A stretch of 64,000 bases of DNA. Origin: Brevibacillus brevis NBRC 100599. Lineage in GTDB: Bacteria; Bacillota; Bacilli; Brevibacillales; Brevibacillaceae. Each line of letters starts with the position of its first letter. Within the stretch, counting starts at the first letter, position 1. Where the stretch lies: assembly GCF_000010165.1 (NCBI RefSeq), contig NC_012491.1:4533501-4597500 (forward strand). The letters run 5' to 3'. The notes beneath the pieces are model-generated. The model was not told where the DNA came from. It searched no databases and was given only the letters and a program-made list of their open reading frames with translations. Positions 1 to 9,694 of this stretch are shown in pieces. The translations under genes and the position numbers were made by a program.

Positions 1-4
1 GAAA

Positions 5-37
5 AGAAAAAGAACGGCACGGAATCAGCCGTTCTTT
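5..37 (-). terminator. Intrinsic terminator of the ABC exporter operon
   Basis: A nine- to ten-base stem (AAGAACGGC / GCCGTTCTT) is followed, on the minus strand, by a T-rich tract. It lies directly after the stop codon of the permease gene that ends at 46. Confidence 0.85.
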
Positions 38-45
38 CTTGTATT

Positions 46-912
46 TTATACATCCCGCTTTTGAAACACCCGGATGGACAACCCCAACGCCACGATGCCA
101 TAGAGAATGGTGTAGATGAGCATGGCAGTACTCGGTGGAGAAGTCGTCCCGAAAATTCCTTGTGAAGCAAAGGACAACGGATCGTCTGCCGTGTCAAATA
201 GTGAGAGCGTCGTTTGCCTGAATAACGAATCCGTTGGAAAAACCAGACTGGAAATAATCCCGATGTTCGTGAGTGAGCTGTTGCTAAAGGCAACACCAAG
301 CTGCTCGATAAAGCCACCGATGAAGCTGATCCCGTAAAGAATGATCAGGATAATACCGCCTGTTACTGTTGTAGTTATACTGCTCAAGAGCATGGCTACA
401 CAGACAAGAATGATCGGCATACTTACGAAGAAAGCTGCTGCTTTCAGGATTTGGGCTCCACTTACCTGAACAGCCAACGCACCGCCACCCACCCATTGGT
501 TGATCGCCAAAAGTCCGGCAAACATCAGGAGTGCGTAAAGCCCCAACATACTTGCCAACCCGAAAAATTTCCCCAATACATATTTGTAGCGAGGAAGGGC
601 GCGGGCGAGCCACGTGTCGATTTGGTGGCTCTCGATTTCAGATGCAATACTCCCGACACTGCTCAAAATCGCCAGGAGTGCCGTAATGACGGAGCCAAAG
701 TACAAGCCCATTCCCAAGAGCTGCGTGGAAAAGAAGTTTTTTTGCAGCAAAGCTTCTGGACCTGCGCCCCCAAATGAGTCCTTCATTTCCTTGACGGCAT
801 AGCCTGTGGCAAGTCCAAACAGCAGCAAGAAGGCCAGCGACATGATCAGCGTAATCGTGAAAATACGCTTGGAAATCATTTCTCTATACGTGATTTTGAT
901 GATCGGCCACAT
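46..912 (-). CDS. ABC-2 type exporter, membrane permease subunit
   Basis: Integral membrane subunit of a two-gene ABC exporter. About six hydrophobic segments are visible: one near the N-terminus (around residues 15-40), one around 70-95, and the rest in the C-terminal half, as in ABC-2 permeases of the multidrug/bacitracin or NosY-like type. The start at 912 was chosen because AAGGAGG sits eight or so bases upstream. A longer reading to 987 would run through the coding end of the ATPase gene without a ribosome-binding site. The start lies inside the last codons of the ATPase gene (29-base overlap), so translation is probably coupled. The substrate cannot be read from the sequence. Confidence 0.85.
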   Translation of the reverse strand: MWPIIKITYREMISKRIFTITLIMSLAFLLLFGLATGYAVKEMKDSFGGAGPEALLQKNFFSTQLLGMGLYFGSVITALLAILSSVGSIASEIESHQIDTWLARALPRYKYVLGKFFGLASMLGLYALLMFAGLLAINQWVGGGALAVQVSGAQILKAAAFFVSMPIILVCVAMLLSSITTTVTGGIILIILYGISFIGGFIEQLGVAFSNSSLTNIGIISSLVFPTDSLFRQTTLSLFDTADDPLSFASQGIFGTTSPPSTAMLIYTILYGIVALGLSIRVFQKRDV

Positions 913-1846
913 GTCGTTCTCCCTCCTTTCTCTGCACCCAATACAGGAATACATCTTCCAGTGATTGCTGCTTGCGGACGACTTCATGTACCCCAGCCCC
1001 GGATGCGATCAACTGTTGCAACAGAGCGGGTACCCGATTGTCCTGATCCAGCGTCAATAACCATGTATCACGGTCTTCCTCTTGTCTAACGAGACGACTC
1101 TCTGTGACGAAAGAAGGAAGCTCGTTATGAAAGCCAGCGCTATCCTTTTCCACAGTCAATTCAATTTGTGGTTGGACGCTGCTCAGCTTGCGCCAGTCGC
1201 CATGTACGACCAGCTCACTGCGGTGAATGATCCCAACGTGATTGCACACGCTCTCCATTTCGCTCAGTAAATGGCTGTTGAGAAAAACCGTCTTTCCCTG
1301 GTCACGCAGTCGAGCGATTAGCTCGCGTACTTCTTTTCGCCCGATTGGGTCCAGCGCGGAGGTCGGCTCATCGAGAAAGATTAGCTCTGGATCGGATAAG
1401 AGGGCGCAGGCAATCCCGATACGCTGCTGCATGCCTTTGGAATAGCCCCGGATGCGTTCACGCTCGCGTCCAGCCATTCCGACCAGCTCAACGACATTTT
1501 TTATGACTGTTTTGCTCTCGCGATGTGTTAATCCACACAACTCGGCATGATGCTCTAAAAGCTGTTGACCTGTCAACCAATCCGGATAGCGGAATAGCTC
1601 TGGCAAGTACCCTACCTTTTTTCGCGATTCTACACTTCCAATCGGCTCCCCAAGCATAACCGCTTTGCCATTCGTTGGGTGCAATAACCCGAGCATCGTC
1701 CTGACAAAGGTACTTTTACCCGCTCCATTTTGCCCGAGGAATCCAAATACGGAGCCGCGTGGTACTTGTAGCGTAATATTTTTGCAGCCGGCCTTGCCGT
1801 TATATTGCTTGGTCAAGTCCCAGGTCTCAATCACATAATCTGACAT
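884..1846 (-). CDS. ABC exporter ATP-binding subunit
   Basis: Cytoplasmic ATPase that powers the permease encoded next to it. Walker A (GQNGAGKST, residues 38-46), a signature loop of the form YSKGMQQR, and Walker B ([12 protein letters not shown]) are all present. The C-terminal 100 residues resemble the regulatory tail of ABC-2 exporters (bacitracin/lantibiotic self-protection type). Length 320 aa is normal for this group. The gene lies 89 bases downstream of the anti-sigma gene in the same direction with no obvious terminator between, so all four genes from 3656 down to 46 may form one transcript. The exported compound is unknown. Confidence 0.9.
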   Translation of the reverse strand: MSDYVIETWDLTKQYNGKAGCKNITLQVPRGSVFGFLGQNGAGKSTFVRTMLGLLHPTNGKAVMLGEPIGSVESRKKVGYLPELFRYPDWLTGQQLLEHHAELCGLTHRESKTVIKNVVELVGMAGRERERIRGYSKGMQQRIGIACALLSDPELIFLDEPTSALDPIGRKEVRELIARLRDQGKTVFLNSHLLSEMESVCNHVGIIHRSELVVHGDWRKLSSVQPQIELTVEKDSAGFHNELPSFVTESRLVRQEEDRDTWLLTLDQDNRVPALLQQLIASGAGVHEVVRKQQSLEDVFLYWVQRKEGERHVADHQNHV

Positions 1847-1935
1847 CGCTTACCTCACTTTCTCCATGACAAACGGGACAAAGCAGAGCCCTCCCTTTTC
1901 AGGAAAACTCCGCCAATGCCCGACTATTTGTTTCC

Positions 1936-3111
1936 TTATTTCAGCTGATTGGCAAAATCCAACAGCCCATCAGGGTTCTTTTCGCTGCCTTCCAGCATGT
2001 GAATGTGTCCATCCTGCTGCCACATCAGATGCACATTGTATTTACCTGTGATCAGCATTCCCTTTTGACCGTTCACTTTTACTTCCTTCATCTTACTCTC
2101 GCCGTCTGCCATGTATGGTACAGGGAGGGTATGTTGCCAGTCTTCGATGCTAATCATCTGCTTTTTCACTTGATCAGGAATGAACGGCAGGGCCAAGATT
2201 GTCTCGCGAAGCTGTGCCAGATCGACTCCCTCAGGAGCAGTTAGCTCAGGTGCGTCCATGACAGAGTAGCCATAGCTTTCTTTTCCTGCGGTCATCCAAA
2301 CGTTCTGCATCTGTGGAATCTTCAAGGAGAAGCGTTTACCACTCAGCTTTTCATCAAAACGCGCCTCTACCTGTAATTGTGCCAATAGCTTGTTTGCACG
2401 ATCTGCATCGATTTCCATGTACATGGTGTAAGGAGAAGTGACGTTTACGCTATCCACCGTGACATCTTTCGGCAGCTCAGGCAGCTTGACTCCAGCCTTT
2501 ACAGCAGCTTCTTTGCTGTTGTAATAATGGTTTCTTTGTTCGAGCTTCTCTTGATCGTTTTCGTCAATCCAGATTTTTCCGATCCCTTTCAGTTCCATCT
2601 CGCCCACATTGCCGTTAGCGATCCATTGTTCCACCTCTCGCAGATCCTCTTGCGTCACTTTGACAAACTCTACTTTATCCATGCGGAAAATGGACAGAAA
2701 ATCGTTCGCTGCTGCTTGTACTTGGGGGAAAGACAGGGACACAGCCAATACTGCTACTGCCGAAGCACCTGTTACCCATCTTTTTGTTTGCTTGTTCATC
2801 TGATTCCAGCTCCTTCTCATTGTTGCTCGATTGGTTATCGTTTGTCGCTCTTGTGCATAGGTGTCTGTCGTTTTCTCGATGGATTGCGAAAATCGCTGCC
2901 ACGCTGCTTCCGTATTGACCTTCCCACCGTTTGTCTCGGAAAAAGCATGCTCCATCTTCTCACGAGTCCAGCTATCCAACGCGGACAGTTCGTTCAGCTG
3001 TGTGCGGCAGGTTTCACAGTACTCCAGATGAAGCAGGAATTGCTTACTTTCTTTTGAGCTGCATTCCCCATCCAAGAACGCCTGGATAAAGCCTGTATCG
3101 GCGCATTTCAT
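1936..3111 (-). CDS. Membrane-anchored zinc-finger anti-sigma factor
   Basis: Partner and likely inhibitor of the ECF sigma factor encoded immediately upstream. The N-terminus carries the HCC zinc-binding signature (His28, Cys32, Cys35) of ZAS-domain anti-sigma factors. A single membrane segment lies near residues 112-131. About 255 residues then lie outside the membrane and resemble DUF4367-type sensor domains. The start codon overlaps the sigma stop codon in an ATGA arrangement, which is typical of sigma/anti-sigma pairs with coupled translation. The signal sensed is unknown. Confidence 0.85.
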   Translation of the reverse strand: MKCADTGFIQAFLDGECSSKESKQFLLHLEYCETCRTQLNELSALDSWTREKMEHAFSETNGGKVNTEAAWQRFSQSIEKTTDTYAQERQTITNRATMRRSWNQMNKQTKRWVTGASAVAVLAVSLSFPQVQAAANDFLSIFRMDKVEFVKVTQEDLREVEQWIANGNVGEMELKGIGKIWIDENDQEKLEQRNHYYNSKEAAVKAGVKLPELPKDVTVDSVNVTSPYTMYMEIDADRANKLLAQLQVEARFDEKLSGKRFSLKIPQMQNVWMTAGKESYGYSVMDAPELTAPEGVDLAQLRETILALPFIPDQVKKQMISIEDWQHTLPVPYMADGESKMKEVKVNGQKGMLITGKYNVHLMWQQDGHIHMLEGSEKNPDGLLDFANQLK

Positions 3112-3656
3112 TCCTCTTCCCCCCTCATCCGGCCATATATGGTACGAAATTTACTTTTCGCTCTCGCAAGGAGTGTTCCCACTGAGCTGATCTGCGTGCC
3201 AGTCGCTTTCGCCAACTCCGCATAAGGAAATCCGGAATATTTCATGACCAGCAAGGTTCGTTCCCGCTCGTCTAGCTCCTCTAGCACATCGCGAACGATA
3301 CTCTGGGACTCTTTTGCAAGCCACATCTCTTCTGAAGAAGGGCTGACGTGTTCTTGCTCGGATGCACTTCGCTCTTGTCTTGCGTACCTGCGTTTTTCTG
3401 AACGAAGAAAATTGTACGCTGCGTAGAGCGCGGACTTGGACAACCATGCCGGGATATGTTCGATCACCGTGCGATCGGTATGGTAAAAGGAGAGAAATAC
3501 ATCCTGTGCAATGTCTTCTGCGGTTTGCTGATCTTTCACAATTCGCATGATCTGTCGGACTACAAACGGATAATAAGTCGTAAACAATTCTTGAAAGGAA
3601 TCTGTATGATCCTCTACTCGAGCATGGTTCATCACCAGGTTTGCTTGCACCTCCAC
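3108..3656 (-). CDS. ECF-type RNA polymerase sigma factor
   Basis: Alternative sigma factor with region 2 (from FQELFTTYYPFVV to the AEDIAQDVF motif) and region 4 with a helix-turn-helix (RTLLVMKYSGFPYAELA, then SSVGTLLARAKSKF). The GTG at 3656 is preferred because AAGGAGG lies six to eight bases upstream. An ATG at 3683 and another at 3632 lack well-placed sites. The gene overlaps the anti-sigma gene by four bases. A TGTCACAAAACT string about 65-75 bases upstream could be part of an autoregulatory minus-35 region, but this is weak. Confidence 0.88.
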   Translation of the reverse strand: MEVQANLVMNHARVEDHTDSFQELFTTYYPFVVRQIMRIVKDQQTAEDIAQDVFLSFYHTDRTVIEHIPAWLSKSALYAAYNFLRSEKRRYARQERSASEQEHVSPSSEEMWLAKESQSIVRDVLEELDERERTLLVMKYSGFPYAELAKATGTQISSVGTLLARAKSKFRTIYGRMRGEEE

Positions 3657-3757
3657 TGGATTCCTCCTTCCCGCGTGCGCCATTAACGAATGCCTCTACT
3701 GCTTCGTTCATCTAATAGAAACCGCCAAGGCGAGTTTTGTGACAGGAAGAATGAAAA

Positions 3758-4468
3758 TTATTTTTCATCTAAAAATAGATCTGGCTTCTCCAGGAAACGG
3801 CGCGTCAATTGATAGTGCTCCGTATCGCGATAATTCACCTCTTGTACCGGCGATTCGTCAAAATTAAGGATAGTCGCTCCGGGATAGCCCAATAGAATCG
3901 GCGAGTGCGACGCAATGATAAATTGTGCGCCTTCTTCTACCAAATCACGCATCATGTACAAAAAAGCGATTTGACGCTTCGGTGAAAGAGCAGCCTCGGG
4001 CTCATCCAGCAGATAGATTCCCCTGCCGTTGAAGCGATTGGCAAACAACGAGAAAAAAGATTCTCCGTGCGACTGCTCATGCAGCGAGCGTCCGCCGTAA
4101 TGATGATAGCTTTTCGGACCCATCTCATCGATATGGCTGGCAAACTGATAGAAGCTCTCCGCTCGTAGGAAAAAGCCATTCGTTATTTTAGGCAGCCAGG
4201 AAAGGCGTATGTAGTCACCCAGAATCGCCTCCGAGCGATGCACCTCATAAAAGTTGTGACGCGATCCTCCAGCTGTGTGAAAACCGCATTGATAGGCAAT
4301 GGATTCCAATAAGGTCGATTTACCCGAGCCATTCTCTCCTACAAAAAAAGTGACACTGCTCGCAAGCTCAATCTCTTCCAGCTTGCGCAAGGAAGGCAAG
4401 TGAAATGGATATTCTTTCGTGTTGGGAAATTTCTCCCGCAGCAGCTTGATCGTTCGTAAGTAAACCAT
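3758..4468 (-). CDS. AAA family ATPase (SMC/ABC-like, stand-alone)
   Basis: Small ATPase of 236 aa with Walker A GENGSGKST (residues 44-52) and Walker B GIYLLDEPEAALSP in the last third, followed by an ASHSPILL switch segment. This is the AAA_21/AAA_23 group often annotated only as ATP-binding protein. There is no transmembrane segment and no neighbouring TOPRIM or nuclease gene, so it is not an evident OLD or retron-type defence ATPase. It is co-directional with the sigma factor gene but about 100 bases upstream of it. Function unknown. Confidence 0.75.
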   Translation of the reverse strand: MVYLRTIKLLREKFPNTKEYPFHLPSLRKLEEIELASSVTFFVGENGSGKSTLLESIAYQCGFHTAGGSRHNFYEVHRSEAILGDYIRLSWLPKITNGFFLRAESFYQFASHIDEMGPKSYHHYGGRSLHEQSHGESFFSLFANRFNGRGIYLLDEPEAALSPKRQIAFLYMMRDLVEEGAQFIIASHSPILLGYPGATILNFDESPVQEVNYRDTEHYQLTRRFLEKPDLFLDEK

Positions 4469-4564
4469 TTTTGACCTCCACTCTCATTATTTTCCCGACT
4501 CCCGCCGATACATCCTAATAAGGGCGCCTTTTTAAACGCTCATTTATTTGGGGGAGAAGCATCC

Positions 4565-5989
4565 GTGGACAAGGTTTCCTTTCTTCAGGAAAAAAGTACC
4601 TTTCATATGAAATATCCGGATCAGAGCGACCTCGCCTTTTACCGGTGGTATACGGCTCAGTATCCAAACGAAGCCATTGGGTGGTTTCACCTTGGCAAAG
4701 AACGAGAAGCACAAGGAAACTCGGAACAAGCTCTCGAAGCGTATAGGCGTGGCCTGGTATCCAAGCAAGGCCCGTATGACAACGAGACGCGTGACGCTTA
4801 TCACAGACTGCTGCGTGAGCGACAGCGCAGCTCCTTGGGCAGTCGAACACGTTTACTCTTGGCTTCCCTTTTGTTTCTCTATTTTCAATTCGCTTTTTCG
4901 CCCGGACCGTTGAGAGATGGGTCATCCGAGACAATACCGCAGGCTGCCAAACAGCCCGTACCGACACCTGGGCAAACACAGCCACATGTAGAGGTCATTG
5001 CCGTCCCTCCTACACTCAGTGCCCGTGAGCTATCTGAACAGGTCCGGCGGTATGTTGAGTCCCGGCGTCCAGCTCTGACACAGCCTTTTACAGTGATGGT
5101 TGTCCCAGAAGTACCTGGTTCGCCGTTGTTCCGTCCCTTGCTGTTTTATCAGCCGCGCGAAGTCCGAGGCATCTTGCGTTACAATCCGACGAGTCGAACT
5201 GTTATCAGTGAAAAATGGTGGGATAAACCCGTGCAACTGGAACGAGAACCGACACTTGCTTCAGTAAAGGCAGAACTCACGGATGAGCAGCTAACCCTTC
5301 AGCATGTACTGATCTTGCGAAACGCCTTGTATCGCTACTATCAGCAAACGGGTACGTTGCCTGCCCAGCTGTCTGATCTGGCTGGCGCTTATCCAGGCAA
5401 TTATTTGCCGCAAATTCCAGTACCGCCAAAGAGACTTTTGTTAAAAAGCTATCCGTATCATCCCAAAGCCTTCTTGCCAGAGTCCGCATGGGACAGCTTG
5501 CGCAATGTACTGCCGCTTCCCGGCTATCCGGAGCCAGTCGCGCCTTTCGAACCGTTACAGCTTCAATTGACTACATCGACACATACGTTGAAGCTCATCA
5601 GCGGTTCTCATCTCGTACGCAGCTATCCCGTCGCGATAGGCAAAAACGATTCTACACCCGAAGGCTACTATACCATTCAACAAAAAATCAATCAGCCTCG
5701 CGGACATGACAATATTTATGGTACGAGGGGTATGGTCTTTCAGGAGAACGGATATGCCCTCCATGGGACGAACCATCCCGAAAGCATCGGCTCATCTGTT
5801 TCACTCGGCTGTGTTCGCTTGTACAATGCCGCTGTTGAGGAGCTGTACAGCTTTGTTTCATTGGGGACAGAATTCATGATCTCCAATGCCCCGTCCCCTG
5901 CCCAGCCTTGGAGCAATCCTGCTCCATTCGTCCTCCCGGCTGGTCCTGAGGAAGAGACGCCACAAGTCATTTACAATTGGCTCCATTGA
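4565..5989 (+). CDS. L,D-transpeptidase (YkuD fold) with N-terminal TPR-like segment
   Basis: Probable peptidoglycan cross-linking or lipoprotein-anchoring enzyme. Residues 15-65 resemble a TPR unit (NEAIGWFHLGKEREAQG...ALEAYRRG). A single membrane anchor lies near 95-112, and a proline-rich linker follows. The C-terminal YkuD domain has the conserved His400 (LHGTNHP) and catalytic Cys416 in SLGCVRL. The residue two before the catalytic Cys is Leu instead of the more usual His, a variation seen in Bacillus YkuD-like enzymes. The start is GTG, with GGGGGAG eight bases upstream. It stands alone between two minus-strand genes. Confidence 0.85.
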   Translation: MDKVSFLQEKSTFHMKYPDQSDLAFYRWYTAQYPNEAIGWFHLGKEREAQGNSEQALEAYRRGLVSKQGPYDNETRDAYHRLLRERQRSSLGSRTRLLLASLLFLYFQFAFSPGPLRDGSSETIPQAAKQPVPTPGQTQPHVEVIAVPPTLSARELSEQVRRYVESRRPALTQPFTVMVVPEVPGSPLFRPLLFYQPREVRGILRYNPTSRTVISEKWWDKPVQLEREPTLASVKAELTDEQLTLQHVLILRNALYRYYQQTGTLPAQLSDLAGAYPGNYLPQIPVPPKRLLLKSYPYHPKAFLPESAWDSLRNVLPLPGYPEPVAPFEPLQLQLTTSTHTLKLISGSHLVRSYPVAIGKNDSTPEGYYTIQQKINQPRGHDNIYGTRGMVFQENGYALHGTNHPESIGSSVSLGCVRLYNAAVEELYSFVSLGTEFMISNAPSPAQPWSNPAPFVLPAGPEEETPQVIYNWLH

Positions 5990-5990
5990 T

Positions 5991-6009
5991 TCTTTACGCT
6001 ACGTAAAGA
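5991..6009 (+). terminator. Perfect hairpin after the L,D-transpeptidase gene
   Basis: TCTTTACG and CGTAAAGA form an eight-base stem two bases after the stop codon. There is no T-run on the plus strand, so termination at this hairpin alone is doubtful. Confidence 0.35.
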
Positions 6010-6068
6010 AAAGACGTGCAGAACGTCATAGCGTTACGCGCTGATTTTTACCAGACGCTTATCAAACG

Positions 6069-6114
6069 AAAAAAAGCCCTTCTATCCTTTTTAAAAAGGG
6101 GGTAGAAAGGGCTT
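6069..6114 (-). terminator. Intrinsic terminator of the collagenase gene
   Basis: The stem AAAGCCCTTTCTACC / GGATAGAAGGGCTTT (with small mismatches) is followed on the minus strand by seven T. It is placed 22 bases after the collagenase stop codon. Confidence 0.8.
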
Positions 6115-6135
6115 TGCTTCCTATAAATGGGGAGG

Positions 6136-9100
6136 TTACTCAGCGTTCACGATAGCTTTGTACGGAATCTTCGTGTTGTTAGTGTTGTAGACTAACAAGT
6201 AGTATTTTCCTGGTTTTGCCTCAAATTCTCCAGTCAGTTTCTTACCTGTGGTTTTGGGGTAGGCGAAATATGTTTTGAGATCATCTTCATGGAACACCAC
6301 CCAGTTTAAGCCTTCGTCCTTCTCGCTACTTACCGTAACTTGAATGACTCCTTCCTCTTCAACCTGAATCATGTACGTGTCCTTGTCATCTGTACGATCG
6401 GTTTGCCCACTTATCTCTTTGCCCAACTGTAGTGTATTAGCGTCATCAAATGAATTGTTCGGTTCCACTTCGGTCGGTTCTGTATTTTCTTCTGGCCATT
6501 CCGCGGTTACTTTGTATGGAATGGTTTCACCGTTAAAGTTGTACACGGACAAATAATAGGTGCCCGGAGTTGCTTCAAACTCACCAGAGAGCGTTTTGCC
6601 TGAGGTTTTGGGGTAAGCGAGGTAATTATTCAGATCATCCTCGTGGTGAACGACCCAGTTCAAACCAGTATCATGCTCACTCGTTACGTTGATTTTGACC
6701 GTTCCGTTGCCCAATACCTTCAAGGCAAAAATGTCCTTGTCGTCCTGTTTACTTGTTTGACCACTCAGCTCCACGTTGCTTTTCAACGGATTTGCCTCTG
6801 AAAAGCTGTTGTTTGGCTCTTGTTCCTTTTCCCCAATTTCTCCACCCTGCTCCTCGATCGTGATCGTCATCGATTTCGCAGTAACCGCTCCTTTGTCATC
6901 CGTTACTCGCAGTTTCACGGTATATTCTCCCTGATTTTCGTAGACATGCGTAGGATTGGCATCACTGCTGCTTGTGCCATCTCCAAATTCCCACAGATAG
7001 GATACGATGCTCCCATCCGGATCGGAGCTTCCGTTACTACTGAATGCAACCTCCTCGTTTACAGCTGCTTTTGACGGTCCGTTCATGACAATAACAGGCG
7101 GCTTGTTCTCACCATCTCCTTGTTCTGGAAGTACTCCGTGGAACGTAACATCATACTCAAACTGATTGGACGCATTTACTCTATAGTTGGTAAAGTAGGC
7201 GGTTACGGTTTTGTAGCCGTTCCACGGGTGGGAAGTAAGTGTAGTTAGAAACTCGTCAGTCATGCGACTCATCGTTTCCCAGTCTTGCTTCTCCCCTTGT
7301 GCCTGCGTACCCGTGTACGTCCCGGTTAACGTAAAGGTTTGGAAAAACTCTGAATGATGCCTGTTTGTAGACACATTTTGCAATCCAGCGACATCCTCAA
7401 TTTCTTGGTAGATTTCTGCACTTGCTTTGGGGGCTGGTGTTACCAAATAATCATCAGACACCAAGGGCACGGTCAGATCAGGATAGCTGTCCACCAACGA
7501 TTCCATGGTTCGGTGGTAATCCCGATTTAGCTCTGAATCATTGCTGAGCGTACGGATGAACTGGTCATAACCATCCACGTTATTGGCCTCTATGTAATCC
7601 ATGATGTCATCGAGCTTGTTCCAGTCCTCTTTCATCATGTGATACTGCAAGGCGTATGAATACGTATAAAAATCCCACGTGCCGTAGCGTGCGTGCAAAG
7701 TTTGAGAGGCTGTATACCAATTATTTTGTCCAAAGCGAATCAGATTGTTGACCATGGATTTTCGAGGCAGAACACCTGTTGTTCGCGTGGAGCCTGCAAA
7801 CAGTTCCGCTCCTCCTTCTTCAAACCACGACAATCTCTCGTCTCTGTAAATCGGTCCTTCATTCCACAAGCCAGGTATGGCATAGCGCCCTTGCAAATAG
7901 TGCGTGAATTCATGGCGGAATAATTCTTCCAGTGTGTACGTGCTCTGCTGCGGTGTTCGTTCGTAGGTGAAGAAAGTTCCTTTTCCCTCGATATACATGC
8001 CCCCGTTGTTCGTCTCATAGCCAAACAGGGGGTTGTTCATCTTGTACTCTGAAGGACTATTGTAAAGGACCATGGTTAAAATATCGTCGGGGTTCCCTTT
8101 CTCCATCGGTTCATCTCGCCCTGCCATACGATGAAACTGCGCTTTTACCTCTTTTGCCGCCCAGTATAACCGTTTGACTTTTTCTTCTGTGACATCCCCT
8201 CCTGTTTTCATGACGATGCTTCCGTCATCAAATGTGTATTCTTTGGGCAAATACTTTTCCATGGCATCCTCACGAATCTTGTTGAACTGGATGTCCCTTC
8301 CCTTAGCGTCTTTTCCGCCATAGACCGTCTGGATCAGCTTCGCTACCTGCATATACTGCAGTCCCACATACGGATAAAGCTCTAACGCTTCTGTGAGGAC
8401 CTCGTTGCCCTTATTCGGATTGGAGTGGTATTCTCCCAAATGCGCACTATGATAAAACCCATTGTCGAGGACCCATTCCTTCGCTTCATCCGTATCGCCA
8501 TGCAACGCGAGTTTTCCCAACTCGTTCAGATACGTATCGATTTTGCCGTAAAACTCCTGTTTCTTGGTTGGTTCATCCACTTTCCACATCAGAATATAGC
8601 TAAACTGGCTCATGATGCGGAATACAGCATCTCCCGCACTCCGCTGCGTGATGAACGTATCCATTTGTTCTTCGTATTGACGGATGATCGGTGCAGCTTT
8701 CTCCACAAGGGAAGCGCTTACAAACGTGTTTCCAATAAGTCCACCAAATGCACCTACCACCTCATTTTGGACATCTGTCCCTAATTTGAAATTCGGATTG
8801 TCGGCAATGGCTTGTAGAGCAGGGAACACTTTTTCATGCTCGCTTCTCTGATTGAGATAGGATAATTCCTGATGGTAGTAGCCGAGGTAATATCCAGAGC
8901 GAAGAACCTCTACCAAGGTGTCTATTCCTTTGGAATCGCTGCTGGAGTATTGTGTGCCTCTGACTTGCAATGCGTCAATGATGGCCTGAACGCGCTGCCG
9001 ATCATTGTAAAAGGCGTACGAATCGGGGGTAAAATCGAATAATTCAGGAATCTGCTCCCAGCTGACCGTCACCAGTATATTAACTAATTCGTCATAACTG

Positions 9101-9453
9101 AGCTTGTTCAAATCGGCCATCGCGTACTTTTCGGCATTTGCCTTTATGCTCCGCTGCTGTTCGTTCGAAGACTCTTGCTCCTCTACACGCCGGGACGGCT
9201 CCACTGGATGCGGATATTCCTCTGCTTTGTCACTGGATTGATGCTGAAACGAGGTGACTGGGTCCAGCCTTCCCTCTACATATTTCCCAGAAGGCGGAAC
9301 GTTTTGATGTGCATCCCTTCCGATCGCACTCGAGTAATCCTTGACTGCCAAGGCTTGGGCAGGAGTACCAACTGTCCCCAATAGAAAGGATGTTGAGAGA
9401 AGAACACCAGCCATCATGCGGCTTGTGTGTACCGTGTGGCGCTTTTTCTTCAT
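6136..9453 (-). CDS. Secreted M9 family microbial collagenase
   Basis: Extracellular zinc metalloprotease of 1105 aa, expected to degrade collagen or related proteins. A signal peptide (basic MKKKRHT start, hydrophobic stretch, cleavage near AQA) begins at ATG 9453, with AAAGGAGG upstream. The longer reading to 9678 lacks a signal and a ribosome site. After an N-terminal activator-like helical domain comes the catalytic HEFTH (His514-His518) with the third zinc ligand Glu546 in WFEEGGAE, 28 residues on, the spacing known in clostridial collagenases. A PKD domain follows (around 800-885), then two PPC (pre-peptidase C-terminal) domains that resemble each other closely. Monocistronic, with its own terminator. 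Confidence 0.92.
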   Translation of the reverse strand: MKKKRHTVHTSRMMAGVLLSTSFLLGTVGTPAQALAVKDYSSAIGRDAHQNVPPSGKYVEGRLDPVTSFQHQSSDKAEEYPHPVEPSRRVEEQESSNEQQRSIKANAEKYAMADLNKLSYDELVNILVTVSWEQIPELFDFTPDSYAFYNDRQRVQAIIDALQVRGTQYSSSDSKGIDTLVEVLRSGYYLGYYHQELSYLNQRSEHEKVFPALQAIADNPNFKLGTDVQNEVVGAFGGLIGNTFVSASLVEKAAPIIRQYEEQMDTFITQRSAGDAVFRIMSQFSYILMWKVDEPTKKQEFYGKIDTYLNELGKLALHGDTDEAKEWVLDNGFYHSAHLGEYHSNPNKGNEVLTEALELYPYVGLQYMQVAKLIQTVYGGKDAKGRDIQFNKIREDAMEKYLPKEYTFDDGSIVMKTGGDVTEEKVKRLYWAAKEVKAQFHRMAGRDEPMEKGNPDDILTMVLYNSPSEYKMNNPLFGYETNNGGMYIEGKGTFFTYERTPQQSTYTLEELFRHEFTHYLQGRYAIPGLWNEGPIYRDERLSWFEEGGAELFAGSTRTTGVLPRKSMVNNLIRFGQNNWYTASQTLHARYGTWDFYTYSYALQYHMMKEDWNKLDDIMDYIEANNVDGYDQFIRTLSNDSELNRDYHRTMESLVDSYPDLTVPLVSDDYLVTPAPKASAEIYQEIEDVAGLQNVSTNRHHSEFFQTFTLTGTYTGTQAQGEKQDWETMSRMTDEFLTTLTSHPWNGYKTVTAYFTNYRVNASNQFEYDVTFHGVLPEQGDGENKPPVIVMNGPSKAAVNEEVAFSSNGSSDPDGSIVSYLWEFGDGTSSSDANPTHVYENQGEYTVKLRVTDDKGAVTAKSMTITIEEQGGEIGEKEQEPNNSFSEANPLKSNVELSGQTSKQDDKDIFALKVLGNGTVKINVTSEHDTGLNWVVHHEDDLNNYLAYPKTSGKTLSGEFEATPGTYYLSVYNFNGETIPYKVTAEWPEENTEPTEVEPNNSFDDANTLQLGKEISGQTDRTDDKDTYMIQVEEEGVIQVTVSSEKDEGLNWVVFHEDDLKTYFAYPKTTGKKLTGEFEAKPGKYYLLVYNTNNTKIPYKAIVNAE

Positions 9454-9643
9454 GAATGAGCAAACCTCCTTTGAATGGTAACGGATTGAGATAAATGACA
9501 CGCTGTTAGAAATTGCAAGTATGGTGCCAATGCATATAACAGAAAAGAAGAGCAAAGATGTATACATTTTTTTACAAAAGTACATAAACATGTATGTAAT
9601 ATTAGACACTATTCCTTTCAAAAGTGAGCCTACTTCGCGCACG

Positions 9644-9675
9644 CAAAAAAGCGCGTTCCCGCAATGGGAACGCGT
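9644..9675 (-). terminator. Intrinsic terminator
   Basis: The stem GCGTTCCC / GGGAACGC with a five-base loop and six T on the minus strand lies 20 bases after the stop codon of the small gene ending at 9695. Confidence 0.85.
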
Positions 9676-9694
9676 CATCTTTTTACGATCACAT

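Noticed and set aside
3758..4468. Anti-phage ATPase system
   Set aside because: The ATPase stands alone; no nuclease, reverse transcriptase or TOPRIM partner is adjacent and the flanks are housekeeping-like genes.
4515..4985. Minus-strand open frame of 156 codons opposite the L,D-transpeptidase gene
   Set aside because: Antisense to a well-supported gene, Arg/Cys-rich, no ribosome site.
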